Shown: positions 42,454 to 51,399 of the stretch, piece by piece | How positions within the stretch are numbered: the stretch's first letter is position 1 | Layout: every line of letters begins with the position of its first letter | Assembly: GCA_963780165.1 (NCBI GenBank) | Contig: CAWABB010000002.1 | Location: 13,096-77,095, forward strand | DNA from: CAWABB01 sp963780165 | GTDB taxonomy: Bacteria > Bacteroidota > Ignavibacteria > UBA10030 > UBA6906 | Direction: 5' to 3' | Length of the DNA stretch: 64,000 nucleotides | The notes under the pieces: generated by a model | What the model was told of the DNA's origin: nothing | Databases searched by the model: none | Seen by the model: only the letters and a program-made list of their open reading frames with translations | Program-made: the position numbers and the translations under genes

Positions 42454-43518
42454 ATGACTGACGTGATTGGTTCTCATCGCGGAACGCGCCTCCTCATCGT
42501 CGCGGCAACGCTCGTGATTATCGGCTACGGTATCAATCAGGCCCAATCTGTTGTGTCATTGGTCCTGGTCTCTGTATTTCTCGCTCTCATCGGAACGCCG
42601 CCGGTGCTCTGGTTAGAACGGAGGCGCATTCCGAACGTCCTGGCGGTGATCATCGTAATGGCGGGCATGGTTGCTCTTCTGCTGATTGTCGGTGGAGTAC
42701 TGGGCGCGTCCCTGAGCACGTTCGCCGACGCGTTGCCTGTGTATCAGAGCCGCCTGCACGATGAAATCCTGGCGCTCAAAGCGTACCTGGCAGGCAAGGA
42801 TATCGTCATCACTCAAAAGGCCTTGTACGAGTACCTCAATCCCGGGGCGGTGATGACCCTGACGACCGGCTTCCTCGCAGCGATGGGCTTTGCGCCCAAC
42901 ATCGTGCTGGTACTGCTTTCGGTAACATTCATGCTTCTTGAGGCCTCAAGCTTCCCCATCAAAATCCGTTCTGTGCTCGGCGATCCCGAACGTCTCTTTC
43001 CCGAATACACGAAGTTTGTCAGCGACATCAGGCGTTACATGGTCATCAAAACGGGCATCTGTCTGATCGCGGGAGTTCTGATAGGACTGTGGCTGTTCTT
43101 CCTCGGTGTGGATTTTCCCGTTCTCTGGGGTTTCCTGGCCTTTCTGCTTCACTACGTCCCGAATCTGGGTGGAATAATGGCCGCCGTTCCTGCGGTGCTA
43201 CTCGCGCTCCTTACGCTCGGCATAGGACCTGCCGTGCTTGTCGCTGCCGGTTACCTTGTCATTGGCTTCAGTCTCGGCAACTGGGTTGAGCCGCGACTGA
43301 TGGGACGCAAACTCGGGCTGTCTACCCTGGTCGTCTTTCTCTCTCTGATCTTTTGGGGGGGGCTGGTCGGTTCGGTCGGCGTGATTCTGTGCATACCGCT
43401 TACCATGAGCGTGAAGTTTGCCTTTGAGACCAATGAAAGCACGCGATGGATAGCGGTCTTGCTCGGGTCGGAGAACATCAGTCCGAGTAATCCTCCGTTG
43501 ACGAGAGAAGTGGTATGA
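42454..43518 (+). CDS. AI-2E/PerM-family transporter
   Basis: 354 residues, with eight predicted transmembrane segments. The family signature lies in the C-terminal half: LWGFLAFLLHYVPNLGGIMA, then GYLVIGFSLGNWVEPRLMG and STLVVFLSLIFWGGLVGSVGVILCIPL. Residues ~75-130 form the cytoplasmic/periplasmic linker typical of PF01594 proteins. Substrates differ among members (AI-2, sodium/proton exchange, lipid-related roles), so none is assigned. It starts 21 nt after the AsmA-like gene and is the last gene of the copy-D operon. Confidence 0.92.
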   Translation: MTDVIGSHRGTRLLIVAATLVIIGYGINQAQSVVSLVLVSVFLALIGTPPVLWLERRRIPNVLAVIIVMAGMVALLLIVGGVLGASLSTFADALPVYQSRLHDEILALKAYLAGKDIVITQKALYEYLNPGAVMTLTTGFLAAMGFAPNIVLVLLSVTFMLLEASSFPIKIRSVLGDPERLFPEYTKFVSDIRRYMVIKTGICLIAGVLIGLWLFFLGVDFPVLWGFLAFLLHYVPNLGGIMAAVPAVLLALLTLGIGPAVLVAAGYLVIGFSLGNWVEPRLMGRKLGLSTLVVFLSLIFWGGLVGSVGVILCIPLTMSVKFAFETNESTRWIAVLLGSENISPSNPPLTREVV

Positions 43519-44002
43519 TGGCACTCCATGTCGGGAGTGCATATCCTCTGATCGACGGACAAGTCAGTTTATCGCTCTGAATTCCAGGTTCAAGGACATA
43601 ACAATGCAAGTCGGCCAGATCGACCGGCAGGCCATTGCCTGCGTTTGCGGGGAACGAAGGCCCCCCCCCTCGCGTTGGTAGAGATAGACAAGCGGGTACG
43701 TTGCGGAGGTTTCTTTTTGGCACCGTCCACACGCCCTTGCCAACCTCCAACACGATGTGGCGTGATCCTTGTCATATCTACGGAGCGCCCCGGGTAAGCA
43801 TTGAAATCCAGACGTGGATTCTTTGAATGTAGAGACGCACTGGAATCGCAACCCAGGCATATGATCATTCTAATTCTTAGTCAATACGTCAAGATCTGAC
43901 AGAAGGGTTTTCGTGAAGATGAAGGAAATCTCATCGTACATCATATTGGTCCTTATGGGACCCGTAGATCTCTCGACAACCACTATCGCACGGAGGCACC
44001 GT
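43519..44002. other. Gene-free interval
   Basis: 484 bases between the PerM-like and DUF4412 genes. A C-run (43663-43670) and scattered short frames are present, but no gene, stress element or clear terminator is seen. Confidence 0.4.
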
Positions 44003-44755
44003 ATGGTGCCATGGACCCTACGGGGAATGCTTGGCGGTCTCTTGATTCCCTTCTTCTCGCTCACCGTTCTGGCCCAGGGGCTCTCGTTCGAGATTCTGAG
44101 CGGGAATGATGAAGGGGGAGAAAAGGGGCTCTATATGCCGGGGATGTTCAGGCAGGAGGACAAGGACGGACGTGTCAGCATCCTGCGACTGGACAAAGAA
44201 TTGATGATTTCCATCGATCCGGAGAAGAAAACCTATACGGAGATGACATTCAAAGAGTTTGAAACGAAAGTGAAGCAAGGCCGGATGAAGACAGACGAGG
44301 CAATGAAAAAGGGGATGGCTGAAATGCCCCCCGAACAACGGAAGATGATCGAAGAGCGGATGGCGGCAATGAGCGGGCAACATGCCGCGGCAAAGGTGGA
44401 AGTCGTCGAGACCGGACAGCGGAAGAGTATCGACGGATACTCCTGTAAGGGTTACACTGTCAAGCGTGATGGAAAGGAGATCGAAACGGTCTGGGCGACC
44501 AGAGATATCCCGAACTTCGCATCTGTACGAAAGGATTTCCAGCGTATCGCGTCCCTCTTCAGCTCAATCACCGGGGACCGCAGCGTCTTTGCCTCACTTG
44601 AGAAGGTTGACGGTTTCCCGATAGAACGGACCTGGATGGGCGGCACTCCCGACAGGATCACAAAGATTCAGAAAGGTTCTTTCCCCGAATCGGCGTTTGA
44701 GATTCCACAGGGCTATGCGAAGGTTACATCGCTACCCGAAGAGGAGGACAAATAG
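44003..44755 (+). CDS. DUF4412 family periplasmic protein
   Basis: 250 residues from the ATG at 44003 (GGAGG upstream). The signal peptide covers MLGGLLIPFFSLTVLAQG. The mature protein has a DUF4412-like beta-sandwich: the strand GRVSILRLDKELMISIDPEKKTYTEMT, a charged helix (EAMKKGMAEMPPEQRKMIEERMAAM), then the paired strands RKSIDGYSCKGYTVKRDGKE and VWATRDIP. It is probably soluble in the periplasm. Function unknown. Confidence 0.8.
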   Translation: MVPWTLRGMLGGLLIPFFSLTVLAQGLSFEILSGNDEGGEKGLYMPGMFRQEDKDGRVSILRLDKELMISIDPEKKTYTEMTFKEFETKVKQGRMKTDEAMKKGMAEMPPEQRKMIEERMAAMSGQHAAAKVEVVETGQRKSIDGYSCKGYTVKRDGKEIETVWATRDIPNFASVRKDFQRIASLFSSITGDRSVFASLEKVDGFPIERTWMGGTPDRITKIQKGSFPESAFEIPQGYAKVTSLPEEEDK

Positions 44756-45190
44756 CGGCATTCCTTTGCGGCTCCTCTTCGATGGAACTGCTGTTGTTTT
44801 GGAGGTACTGATCCCTTTCCAGCCTCGTTGACGCCCGTGGCGCGGCTAACCGCGGGTGTTCCCCAATCCTCGTGAATTCAGCTCCTTCTTGTCCCGCCTA
44901 TCAACACCAACTCTCGATCTGCTGACACAGGGCGAATCCTCAACGATGGATGCTTTCCAGCCGTGTACGGATTAGCTACTCTTTCATCCTTTCGGTCAAT
45001 TCCCTCCCATGCGGATCATTGGTATTCTACTTTGCTATTTGACACAGTTCTGTTCCCTTGCACCAGCCGACCGAGCCAAGGAGAAGCCTGAGCAGACCAG
45101 TCAGGGTGAGAGGTCGAGTTCTGACATATGGGCCAACCATTGGCAGCACATGCTCAAACGATGCGTCTGAAGAATGGGCGGCGTGAATCT
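44756..45190. other. Intergenic region with stress element
   Basis: 435 bases. It includes stress promoter element copy E and no supported gene. Confidence 0.45.
44969..45029 (+). promoter_or_regulatory. Stress-regulon promoter element, copy E (degenerate)
   Basis: The 5' block GGATTAGCTACTC plus TTTCATCC is intact, but the middle differs (TCAATTCCC for CGATTCAT). The -10-like TATTCT (45023-45028) begins 54 nt after GGATTA, one more than in other copies. It lies ~160 nt upstream of the BamA-like gene. The 5' block stays conserved where the rest drifts, which suggests the block is the regulator site. Confidence 0.6.
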
Positions 45191-47020
45191 ATGTGGCGGA
45201 TACTGACTGTCAGCATTTCGGTACTCTGCATGTCAGAATGCCTGGCTGCTCAGACAAAAACAGTTGAACCTCGGGACTCCAGTACGACGATAGTTCAGGA
45301 TGTGAAAGACTATTCGAAGGAGGATACCTTCTTCTCAAGGCTCCTGAAGTCCATTCTGGTAGAAGATGATGAAGAACAATCGGGAGTCGCACGTCTTAGT
45401 GCTGATAGGAAGTTAGCCCGGAGGCTCTCGGGAAAGGTCATCAGGAACATCAACGTCGAGATTCTTGACGTGTTCGGGGCCTCGGTAGATAATCCCAAAG
45501 ACACGGTCCGCAGCTGGCTACAGGACGGGGGGAACGCTCTTCATATAGACTCAAAAGAATGGCTCATCACCAACCAGCTGCTGTTCTCTCATGGGGAGAT
45601 CCTGGTTCCTTTTGACATAGAGGAAAGTGAGAGGATAATACGACAGAGTCCGTATGTCTACGACGTCCGAATTGTTCCCAGGAAGATCGAGAACAATCCG
45701 GACAGCGTTGATATCATGGTGTACGTTCAAGATATCTGGAGCCTATATGGGGGCGTAGTATACAGTCCTGCCAACGACGCCGGACGCATCAGGGTGAATG
45801 ACATAAACTTCCTGGGATTCGGCAATGAACTCAGGGCCGGGCTCAAGTATAGCCAGGAGTTTACGCGCGGCTGGGATTGGGATGGCGGATATTACGTCAA
45901 CAACATTGGAAGGACATTCATTTCAACCAATGCATTCTATTCGTCATTCCCGGACCGCCAACTGTATGGAATTATGGTCGGCAGGGATTTTCTATCGGAG
46001 GTCATCAAATGGGGAGGAGGCATATCGCAGCTCTGGCAGAATACCCGATATCCCGACCTGAGGGATACGTTGGGGTATGTTGAAACTGCCAGATACAATC
46101 AGCAAGATTACTGGCTGGGTTACGCATTTGACGTCAGCCTATTTGATCCAACGACTATATACCGGAACAGGTTTAATGTTGCGGGACGAGTCGTCAGAAC
46201 TGTGTACAGCGAGAAGCCTGATCTTGATACGCTAAACTTGTTTCAGGACAAAACGTTCTATCTGGGGCGTGTCGGATTTTCGTATAGAACGTACTATCAG
46301 GACCGCTATGTGTTCGGTCTTGGGAGAACAGAAGATGTCCCGCTGATAACGATGATTGAGCTGCTCTTCGGCCTAGAGCAGGGGACAAAGTCCAGCAGAC
46401 CCTATTACGGGGTGAAAACTGGCTATAGCTTCCACAACGATCATCTGGGCTATTTGTATGGAGGCTTTCAGACCGGAGCATTCCGGAGCAATGAGAAATG
46501 GTTGAATCGTACATCCCTTCTGGAGCTGCTGTATTTCTCGAATCTTCATGCTATCGGCAAGTTCAAATGGAGGCATTACATCGGAAGCAGGTATTCATAC
46601 AGTTTTGACCCGTCCTGGCCGCAGGATATTCTCGACATCAACGATCAAGGGGGGCTCAGGGGCTTTTCAGAAAGCTATCTGAAAGGAAACAAGAAACTGG
46701 TGCTCAATTATGAAGCCGATGTCTTCGTCCCGCTGAAACTCCTGGGCTTTCAGCTGGCCGTGATTATTTTCGCCGACTTTGGCCTGATTTCTTCAAGCAA
46801 TAGCTCATTGTTTACCAGTAAGCTGTACCAGGGATACGGCTTCGGGTTCAGGATACGAAACGAGCACTTCATCTTTCCCCCGTTCCAGTTGATGTTCGGC
46901 TTCTATCCCAACACGCCACAGGCAGGCGGAGAGCACTTCAACATGTTTCACCAGAGTTCAATATACTACCGGTTCAATCAGTTTCAGTTTTCCATCCCGT
47001 CGGTTGTATCGGTGCCCTAG
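45191..47020 (+). CDS. BamA/Omp85-like outer membrane beta-barrel protein
   Basis: 609 residues from the ATG at 45191, chosen because it starts a clean signal peptide (MWRILTVSISVLCMSECLAA); starts at 45128 and 45161 are also in frame. Residues ~75-190 resemble one POTRA-type domain (IRNINVEILDVFGASVDNPK, SERIIRQSPYVYDVRIVP, VDIMVYVQDIWSL). The remainder is an aromatic, alternating beta pattern (RAGLKYSQEFTRGWDWDGGY, FRWRHYIGSRYSYSFD-like) that fits a surface-antigen barrel. It may act in outer membrane protein or lipid insertion. With a single POTRA it is not the essential BamA itself. Stress element copy E is upstream; lysE follows. Confidence 0.75.
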   Translation: MWRILTVSISVLCMSECLAAQTKTVEPRDSSTTIVQDVKDYSKEDTFFSRLLKSILVEDDEEQSGVARLSADRKLARRLSGKVIRNINVEILDVFGASVDNPKDTVRSWLQDGGNALHIDSKEWLITNQLLFSHGEILVPFDIEESERIIRQSPYVYDVRIVPRKIENNPDSVDIMVYVQDIWSLYGGVVYSPANDAGRIRVNDINFLGFGNELRAGLKYSQEFTRGWDWDGGYYVNNIGRTFISTNAFYSSFPDRQLYGIMVGRDFLSEVIKWGGGISQLWQNTRYPDLRDTLGYVETARYNQQDYWLGYAFDVSLFDPTTIYRNRFNVAGRVVRTVYSEKPDLDTLNLFQDKTFYLGRVGFSYRTYYQDRYVFGLGRTEDVPLITMIELLFGLEQGTKSSRPYYGVKTGYSFHNDHLGYLYGGFQTGAFRSNEKWLNRTSLLELLYFSNLHAIGKFKWRHYIGSRYSYSFDPSWPQDILDINDQGGLRGFSESYLKGNKKLVLNYEADVFVPLKLLGFQLAVIIFADFGLISSSNSSLFTSKLYQGYGFGFRIRNEHFIFPPFQLMFGFYPNTPQAGGEHFNMFHQSSIYYRFNQFQFSIPSVVSVP

Positions 47021-47128
47021 AGAAGACCCTTCTGGATCTTCGAACGCCATCGATGCCGTTCATCCTTGGAGATCAAGGAATGATTCACGCTCACACTTCA
47101 ACAATGTGCTTGATGAGGGCCTAAACAC

Positions 47129-47740
47129 ATGGAGCCAATCATCTTCCTCAAAGGACTGATCATTGGATTTGCAATGGCGGTGCCTATTGGACCGGTCGGA
47201 ACACTGTGCATACGCAAGACGCTGGCTGAGGGGCACTCACGCGGCCTCTTCGTCGGCCTCGGGGCCGCGACCGTAGATTCGCTGTTCGGCAGTATCGGTG
47301 CCTTTGGCATTACATTCATCTCGGACCTGATGGCCAGCTATGAGTTCTGGGTGCGTCTCGTTGGGGGGGTATTGCTCCTGTTTCTTGGAGTAAGAACGTT
47401 TCGTGCCAAGGCGAAGGATCCGATGATCCCCTTCGACAAGAAGGGATTGTTGGGATCGTACGTTTCTGCCTTTGTCCTCGCACTCACCAATCCGGTGACC
47501 ATCTTTGCCTTTGTCGCTGCATTCGCTGCCTTCGGACTGGGACATAAGCTCAGTATCATGTCCGCGAGCATTCTTGTCCTCGGAGTGTTTGCAGGCACGT
47601 TTTTATGGTTTCTGGCGCTTGGCTTCATTGCCAAGTTCTTCAGAAAGAAGCTGAATGCGAATGGATTCAAATGGGTCAACAGGGTATCCGGCGCCTTGAT
47701 CATCGTGTCCGGAATCGCTGCCTTCGCGAGTTTGATTTGA
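47129..47740 (+). CDS. LysE-family amino acid exporter
   Basis: 203 residues with six transmembrane segments. GFAMAVPIGPVGTLCIRKTLAEG near the N-terminus is the LysE/RhtB signature, followed by GLGAATVDSLFGSIGAFG and the C-terminal FKWVNRVSGALIIVSGIAAF. The family exports basic amino acids, homoserine or similar compounds by proton exchange. The substrate is not predictable. It lies 108 nt after the BamA-like gene and may share its transcript. Confidence 0.93.
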   Translation: MEPIIFLKGLIIGFAMAVPIGPVGTLCIRKTLAEGHSRGLFVGLGAATVDSLFGSIGAFGITFISDLMASYEFWVRLVGGVLLLFLGVRTFRAKAKDPMIPFDKKGLLGSYVSAFVLALTNPVTIFAFVAAFAAFGLGHKLSIMSASILVLGVFAGTFLWFLALGFIAKFFRKKLNANGFKWVNRVSGALIIVSGIAAFASLI

Positions 47741-48059
47741 CCGATTCGGCTCTCGCCTCGAACTGTCTAGCCCTCGTCCCGACGTAGGCCAATCCGTTCC
47801 GCCTCACCCCCTTATCTCGTAATCCCCTCCTGGCGAAACACATCATTCCCTGCGGGGATTAGCTACTCTTTCATCCCTCCGACCGATTCATCTTCAAGCA
47901 CTGTCCGGTATACTGCTCCATGCGCAAAAGGATTGGGTCTCCCATCGGGGGCAGGAATGCTCAATGCGGAGCCCATATGCAGGGCACGCCGTAAGGGCGA
48001 TGCGGTGAAGTGATGTTCTCGTGGGGGAGGGCCCGATGCACCGGGAGAAAGATGAAATC
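47741..48059. other. Intergenic region with stress element
   Basis: 319 bases between lysE and the M48 gene, occupied mainly by stress promoter element copy F and its leader. Confidence 0.45.
47854..47922 (+). promoter_or_regulatory. Stress-regulon promoter element, copy F
   Basis: GGGGATTAGCTACTC, TTTCATCC, CCGACCGATTCAT and CTGTCCGGTATACT are all present, the best match to the consensus. TATACT (47909-47914) starts 53 nt after GGATTA (47856), about 150 nt before the M48 start. AATCCCC at 47821-47827 could pair with GGGGATT. Confidence 0.78.
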
Positions 48060-48881
48060 ATGAAGACGTGTCGGACGTATGTTGTTAAAGCGACCGGGAT
48101 GGTTATCATCGCCTGCTCGCTGTTCGTTGCGTGCAGCACTGTGCCGGTTACGGGAAGGCAGCAGCTGAGCCTTGTCTCCAGTTCGGAGATGCTCGCGATG
48201 GGCAGCCAGCAGTACGATGAGTTCCTGAAGAGTAACAAGGTCGTTCCTGCCGGAGACGGTCGAACGGTCATGGTGAAAAAGGTCGGCAGGAATATTCAGT
48301 CTGCGGTCGAGCAGTATTTTCGCGAGCATAACCTCTCGTTGAGCGGATATAGCTGGGAATTCAATCTCGTCGATAGCAAAGAGGCAAACGCATGGTGCAT
48401 GCCGGGCGGAAAGGTTGTCGCGTACACGGGCATCCTGCCACTCACAAGCAATGAGGTAGGCCTTTCGGTCGTGCTGGGACATGAGATTGCGCATGCGGTT
48501 GCAGGTCATGGTGACGAGCGAATGAGCCAGGGATTGCTTGCCCAGCTTGGCGGTATGGCCCTTTCCCAGGCACTTTCAGAAAAGACCCAGGAAACGCAAC
48601 AACTCTGGATGACCGCCTACGGTGTGGGCGTCCAGTACGGAGCGCTTCTTCCCTTTAGCCGTGTGCAGGAAGGTGAAGCGGATCATCTCGGTTTGATTTT
48701 CATGGCCATGGCGGGATACGACCCCAGGGAGGCGCTGAGCTTCTGGGAGCGAATGGCACAACACAACGAAGGTCAAGGGCCGCCGGAGTTCATGAGTACG
48801 CACCCCTCGGATGAATCGCGAATAGCCAGCATACGCGACGAGCTTCCGGAGGCGTTGCGGTATTACAGGAAACCAAGCTAG
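48060..48881 (+). CDS. M48-family metalloprotease, lipoprotein
   Basis: 273 residues from the ATG at 48060. The lipobox LFVAC places lipidated Cys at position 25, so the enzyme is tethered to a membrane facing the periplasm. The zinc motif HEIAHAVAGH (HExxH) and the third ligand in EGEADHLGLIFMAMAGYDP are intact, and FMSTHPSDESRIASI is the typical M48 C-terminus. This is the Oma1/LoiP/YcaL branch, which degrades misassembled envelope proteins. It is the only gene directly after stress element copy F, fitting envelope quality control. Confidence 0.94.
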   Translation: MKTCRTYVVKATGMVIIACSLFVACSTVPVTGRQQLSLVSSSEMLAMGSQQYDEFLKSNKVVPAGDGRTVMVKKVGRNIQSAVEQYFREHNLSLSGYSWEFNLVDSKEANAWCMPGGKVVAYTGILPLTSNEVGLSVVLGHEIAHAVAGHGDERMSQGLLAQLGGMALSQALSEKTQETQQLWMTAYGVGVQYGALLPFSRVQEGEADHLGLIFMAMAGYDPREALSFWERMAQHNEGQGPPEFMSTHPSDESRIASIRDELPEALRYYRKPS

Positions 48882-48982
48882 TGCCCCTCCAATGTGTAGT
48901 TCCTATAAACCCAGAGGGGCCAGTGCTCGCGCCAACCAGCTGTGTCGACAGGGCATTCTAGCACACGATAGTTGGCGCGGCA
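48880..48982 (+). promoter_or_regulatory. Second conserved upstream element, copy G1
   Basis: This ~103-bp block begins at the M48 stop codon and ends 34 nt before the next start. It aligns with the minus strand of 20594-20694. Inside it GCGCCAAC and GTTGGCGC can form an 8-bp stem; the second copy keeps most of these bases. The spacing to the gene is the same in both places. Confidence 0.6.
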
Positions 48983-49016
48983 TGAGCAAACCACTCGTCT
49001 ATTGAAAGGTACTCCA

Positions 49017-49463
49017 ATGACAGCACGAAGAGCGTATGGCGTTCTCGTCATGATTGGCATGATGATGGGTATGTTGACCCTTCCGGCCCATGCGGACGGA
49101 AAAGGGGCAATTCAGAGATACTTCAGCGATGTGGCAACCAAAGTGAAAGCGACAGACAGCCCGTCGGAAAAGCGAGACATCCTCAACGGATCACTTCAAA
49201 CCATGTCCACGGCTTTGGACATGCTCGGAACGTCGGCGTCGATATCGCCTGACGATGTTGCCGGAATTGATCATGTCAAAGCCCTGATTCAAGAAAAACG
49301 GGATGAGCTCGCGGGCAACAATGGCTACACGCGCGTTCCGGATGGGCAGCTCAACACCTTCGCTGATTATGTCGTGCAGGACATGGAGCAGGCTGACCAG
49401 CTCATCACCATCAGCATCGTGACGTTGCTTCTGATCATCATCCTGATCATCCTCCTGGTATAG
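49017..49463 (+). CDS. Secreted, C-terminally membrane-anchored small protein of unknown function
   Basis: 148 residues from the ATG at 49017 (GAAAGGTACTCC upstream). There is a signal peptide (VLVMIGMMMGMLTLPAHA). The central region is helical (SEKRDILNGSLQTMSTALDML, DHVKALIQEKRDEL), and the C-terminal transmembrane helix TISIVTLLLIIILIILLV has almost nothing after it. This layout puts the middle part in the periplasm, anchored by its tail. I do not know the family. It is preceded by element G1, like the DUF2911 gene at 20 kb. Confidence 0.7.
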   Translation: MTARRAYGVLVMIGMMMGMLTLPAHADGKGAIQRYFSDVATKVKATDSPSEKRDILNGSLQTMSTALDMLGTSASISPDDVAGIDHVKALIQEKRDELAGNNGYTRVPDGQLNTFADYVVQDMEQADQLITISIVTLLLIIILIILLV

Positions 49464-49498
49464 TAGACACTTCACGAGCGAACATTCCGGCGTTCGAG

Positions 49499-50662
49499 AT
49501 GCGACACCCGCAGAGCCGGCCAGTCAGGGACGCCCCGTACCCCCTGCTTTGGGGGAGCGTGTGCTGCGCGGCGGTCACCGTACTGCTCTCTTCGTGCAGT
49601 CCCACCCTTCCCGTTCAACGCGAAGCTCAACAGGCGGAGGGGGGGCTGCCGGGGACGCCGTACTCCATTGTGTGCGTCATCCACGGTGACGGCGACTATC
49701 TCTTCCACGATACCAGCGGCAACGAGTACCTGGCAGACGAGGAGGCTCTCGCGGGAGCGAAGAGGGTCGCCGAGGAGAATCCTCACGCCGAGGTGTTCAT
49801 CTTTCACCAGCAACCCAGGCGACACCTCCTCTTCGTTGTTCCTCAGCGTGATGGAGAGTTCTACTATTATCGGAGCGGACGGCTCATCGCACAGGAGTCG
49901 TACTGGCGCGATCAGGAACAATCGCGCCTGGAGCCTGAAGTGGAGCTGTATCGCCGCTTCCATGCGGGCAATCAGCGCGACCAGGTGAGCGTGTTCCTGT
50001 ACTGCGGTCACGAGATTCCTGAGTCCGGTGGCACAGGCTATGATGCATCGTATCCGGATCGTCCCTTCACTGTTCAGGGCCTCGCAGATGGCCTGCAGGG
50101 CTTCACGCCTGATTCCGCACGATTCGATCTCATGGTGCTCTCCACATGCTTTGGCGGTACACCGTACACGATCAGTGCGCTTGGGTCGGCGGCGCGATAT
50201 GTCATTGCTTCTCCCGACAATCTTCACCTGTCGTACTTCGACTTCCGTCCGCTGGAGCGGTTGGACCTCACGTTGCAGCACGGAGATGTGCTGGCGTTTG
50301 CGAACAGCTTCGCTCGTCAGGCTTTCGACCGGCTGACAGGCGACATCCAGACGGCAGTGAGTGTTGCGGTGTACGATATGGAGCGCGTGCAGGACTTTGT
50401 GCGCGCCGTGCACGGCATCTATGAGCACTCGTTGACCACCGTGGGAGGAGAGACGCAGGCCGTCAGGGCCTCGATCGAGCACTGTGATTGCGCCGACCTC
50501 CCCGCATACGTGCTGCCGACGATGCATACGGGGGTAGACGTGCTCTACCGTCCGGCGCGCTTTGGGCGCTCACAGTACAAACAGACGCATTCGGGCTGGG
50601 AATGCTGGAGGGAGAGAAAAGCACCGGCGGCGACCTCAGAAAGGGCTGACCCAGGTCCGTAA
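49499..50662 (+). CDS. Lipoprotein with caspase/clostripain-like (clan CD) dyad
   Basis: 387 residues. The lipobox VLLSSC gives lipidated C33. The core starts with a strand and VIHGDGDYLFHD near 60-71. Two candidate catalytic positions follow the order seen in clan CD proteases: His171 at the end of a hydrophobic strand (SVFLYCGHE) and Cys217 at the end of the next (DLMVLSTCFGG), followed by a conserved-looking YVIASPDNLHLSYFD. This fits clostripain/gingipain-type folds, but substrate-pocket features were not identified. It would be exposed on the outer or inner membrane. It lies 35 nt after the tail-anchored protein. Confidence 0.6.
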   Translation: MRHPQSRPVRDAPYPLLWGSVCCAAVTVLLSSCSPTLPVQREAQQAEGGLPGTPYSIVCVIHGDGDYLFHDTSGNEYLADEEALAGAKRVAEENPHAEVFIFHQQPRRHLLFVVPQRDGEFYYYRSGRLIAQESYWRDQEQSRLEPEVELYRRFHAGNQRDQVSVFLYCGHEIPESGGTGYDASYPDRPFTVQGLADGLQGFTPDSARFDLMVLSTCFGGTPYTISALGSAARYVIASPDNLHLSYFDFRPLERLDLTLQHGDVLAFANSFARQAFDRLTGDIQTAVSVAVYDMERVQDFVRAVHGIYEHSLTTVGGETQAVRASIEHCDCADLPAYVLPTMHTGVDVLYRPARFGRSQYKQTHSGWECWRERKAPAATSERADPGP

Positions 50663-51012
50663 TACTCGGAGTGCCGGAAGAACACGCGCCCCGAGGGCAG
50701 AACCGCGGCACTGGTTGTTGACATTGACAGAGATTCTGGTTCATTTGCGTACTGTTCATCTGCTCTTTGACGGAATAAACCCCATCTTCGGGGAAGTGCA
50801 TGGCACAACCGTTCGACTGCACACGTGCTGTATCGCTCAGCATCCATGCGTCCGTCAGCTATCCCACTGTTCTCCGTGCGCTTGCACGGACCACTCTCAC
50901 CCCCTCCATACCTACAATCCTGCTTCGGTCCCCACGCCCGCGTGCGTGTTGGCCGTATATTCGTTGTCTCTTCCTCAACGTTCCAATCATTAACGGTTGA
51001 AAGGGTACACCT
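50663..51012. other. Intergenic region with a palindrome, no gene seen
   Basis: 350 bases. TCCGTGC (50873-50879) and GCACGGA (50884-50890) form a perfect 7-bp palindrome with loop GCTT, 120 bp before the cupin gene. No stress element of either family is present. Confidence 0.4.
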
Positions 51013-51387
51013 ATGTCAACCCCTGTTGCGGTGACGCGTCTTGAGTCGAAGTCCCACACGACACCCGACGAAGTCCGCACCCCCGACAAGACTCGCGTCG
51101 AGATCGTTCGACTCGGCGGGTTCACGCTGGGACGTTTCAACTTCGAACCCGGATGGCGGTGGTCGGAGTGCATCAAGCCTGTCGTCAAGACCGATTCCTG
51201 CCAGATGTCTCATGTAGGATACGCCGTATCAGGCCGCATGGTCGTGCGTCTGAAAGACGGGACCCAGAAGACCATCACGGCAGGGGAATCGTTCGCCATT
51301 CCGCCCGGACACGACGCGTGGATCGAAGGGAACGAGCGCTTTGTCGCCATCGAGGTGATGAGTGCCGAGCAGTATGCGAAGGCCTGA
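51013..51387 (+). CDS. Cupin domain protein
   Basis: 124 residues, cytoplasmic. It is a small single-domain cupin: GGFTLGRFNFEPGWRWSECIKP, then the C-terminal motif GESFAIPPGHDAWIEGNERFVAIEVM. The first motif lacks the usual HxH pair (HVGYAVSGRMVV gives one His), so metal binding may be altered or absent. Similar proteins are annotated as cupin domain-containing, without function. GAAAGGGTACACCT precedes the ATG. Confidence 0.87.
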   Translation: MSTPVAVTRLESKSHTTPDEVRTPDKTRVEIVRLGGFTLGRFNFEPGWRWSECIKPVVKTDSCQMSHVGYAVSGRMVVRLKDGTQKTITAGESFAIPPGHDAWIEGNERFVAIEVMSAEQYAKA

Positions 51388-51399
51388 TGGTGATTGATT

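Noticed and set aside
43478..43868. Overlapping minus-strand open frames between the PerM-like and DUF4412 genes
   Set aside because: Three overlapping frames of similar length without start signals or protein-like patterns; typical of GC-rich noncoding DNA.
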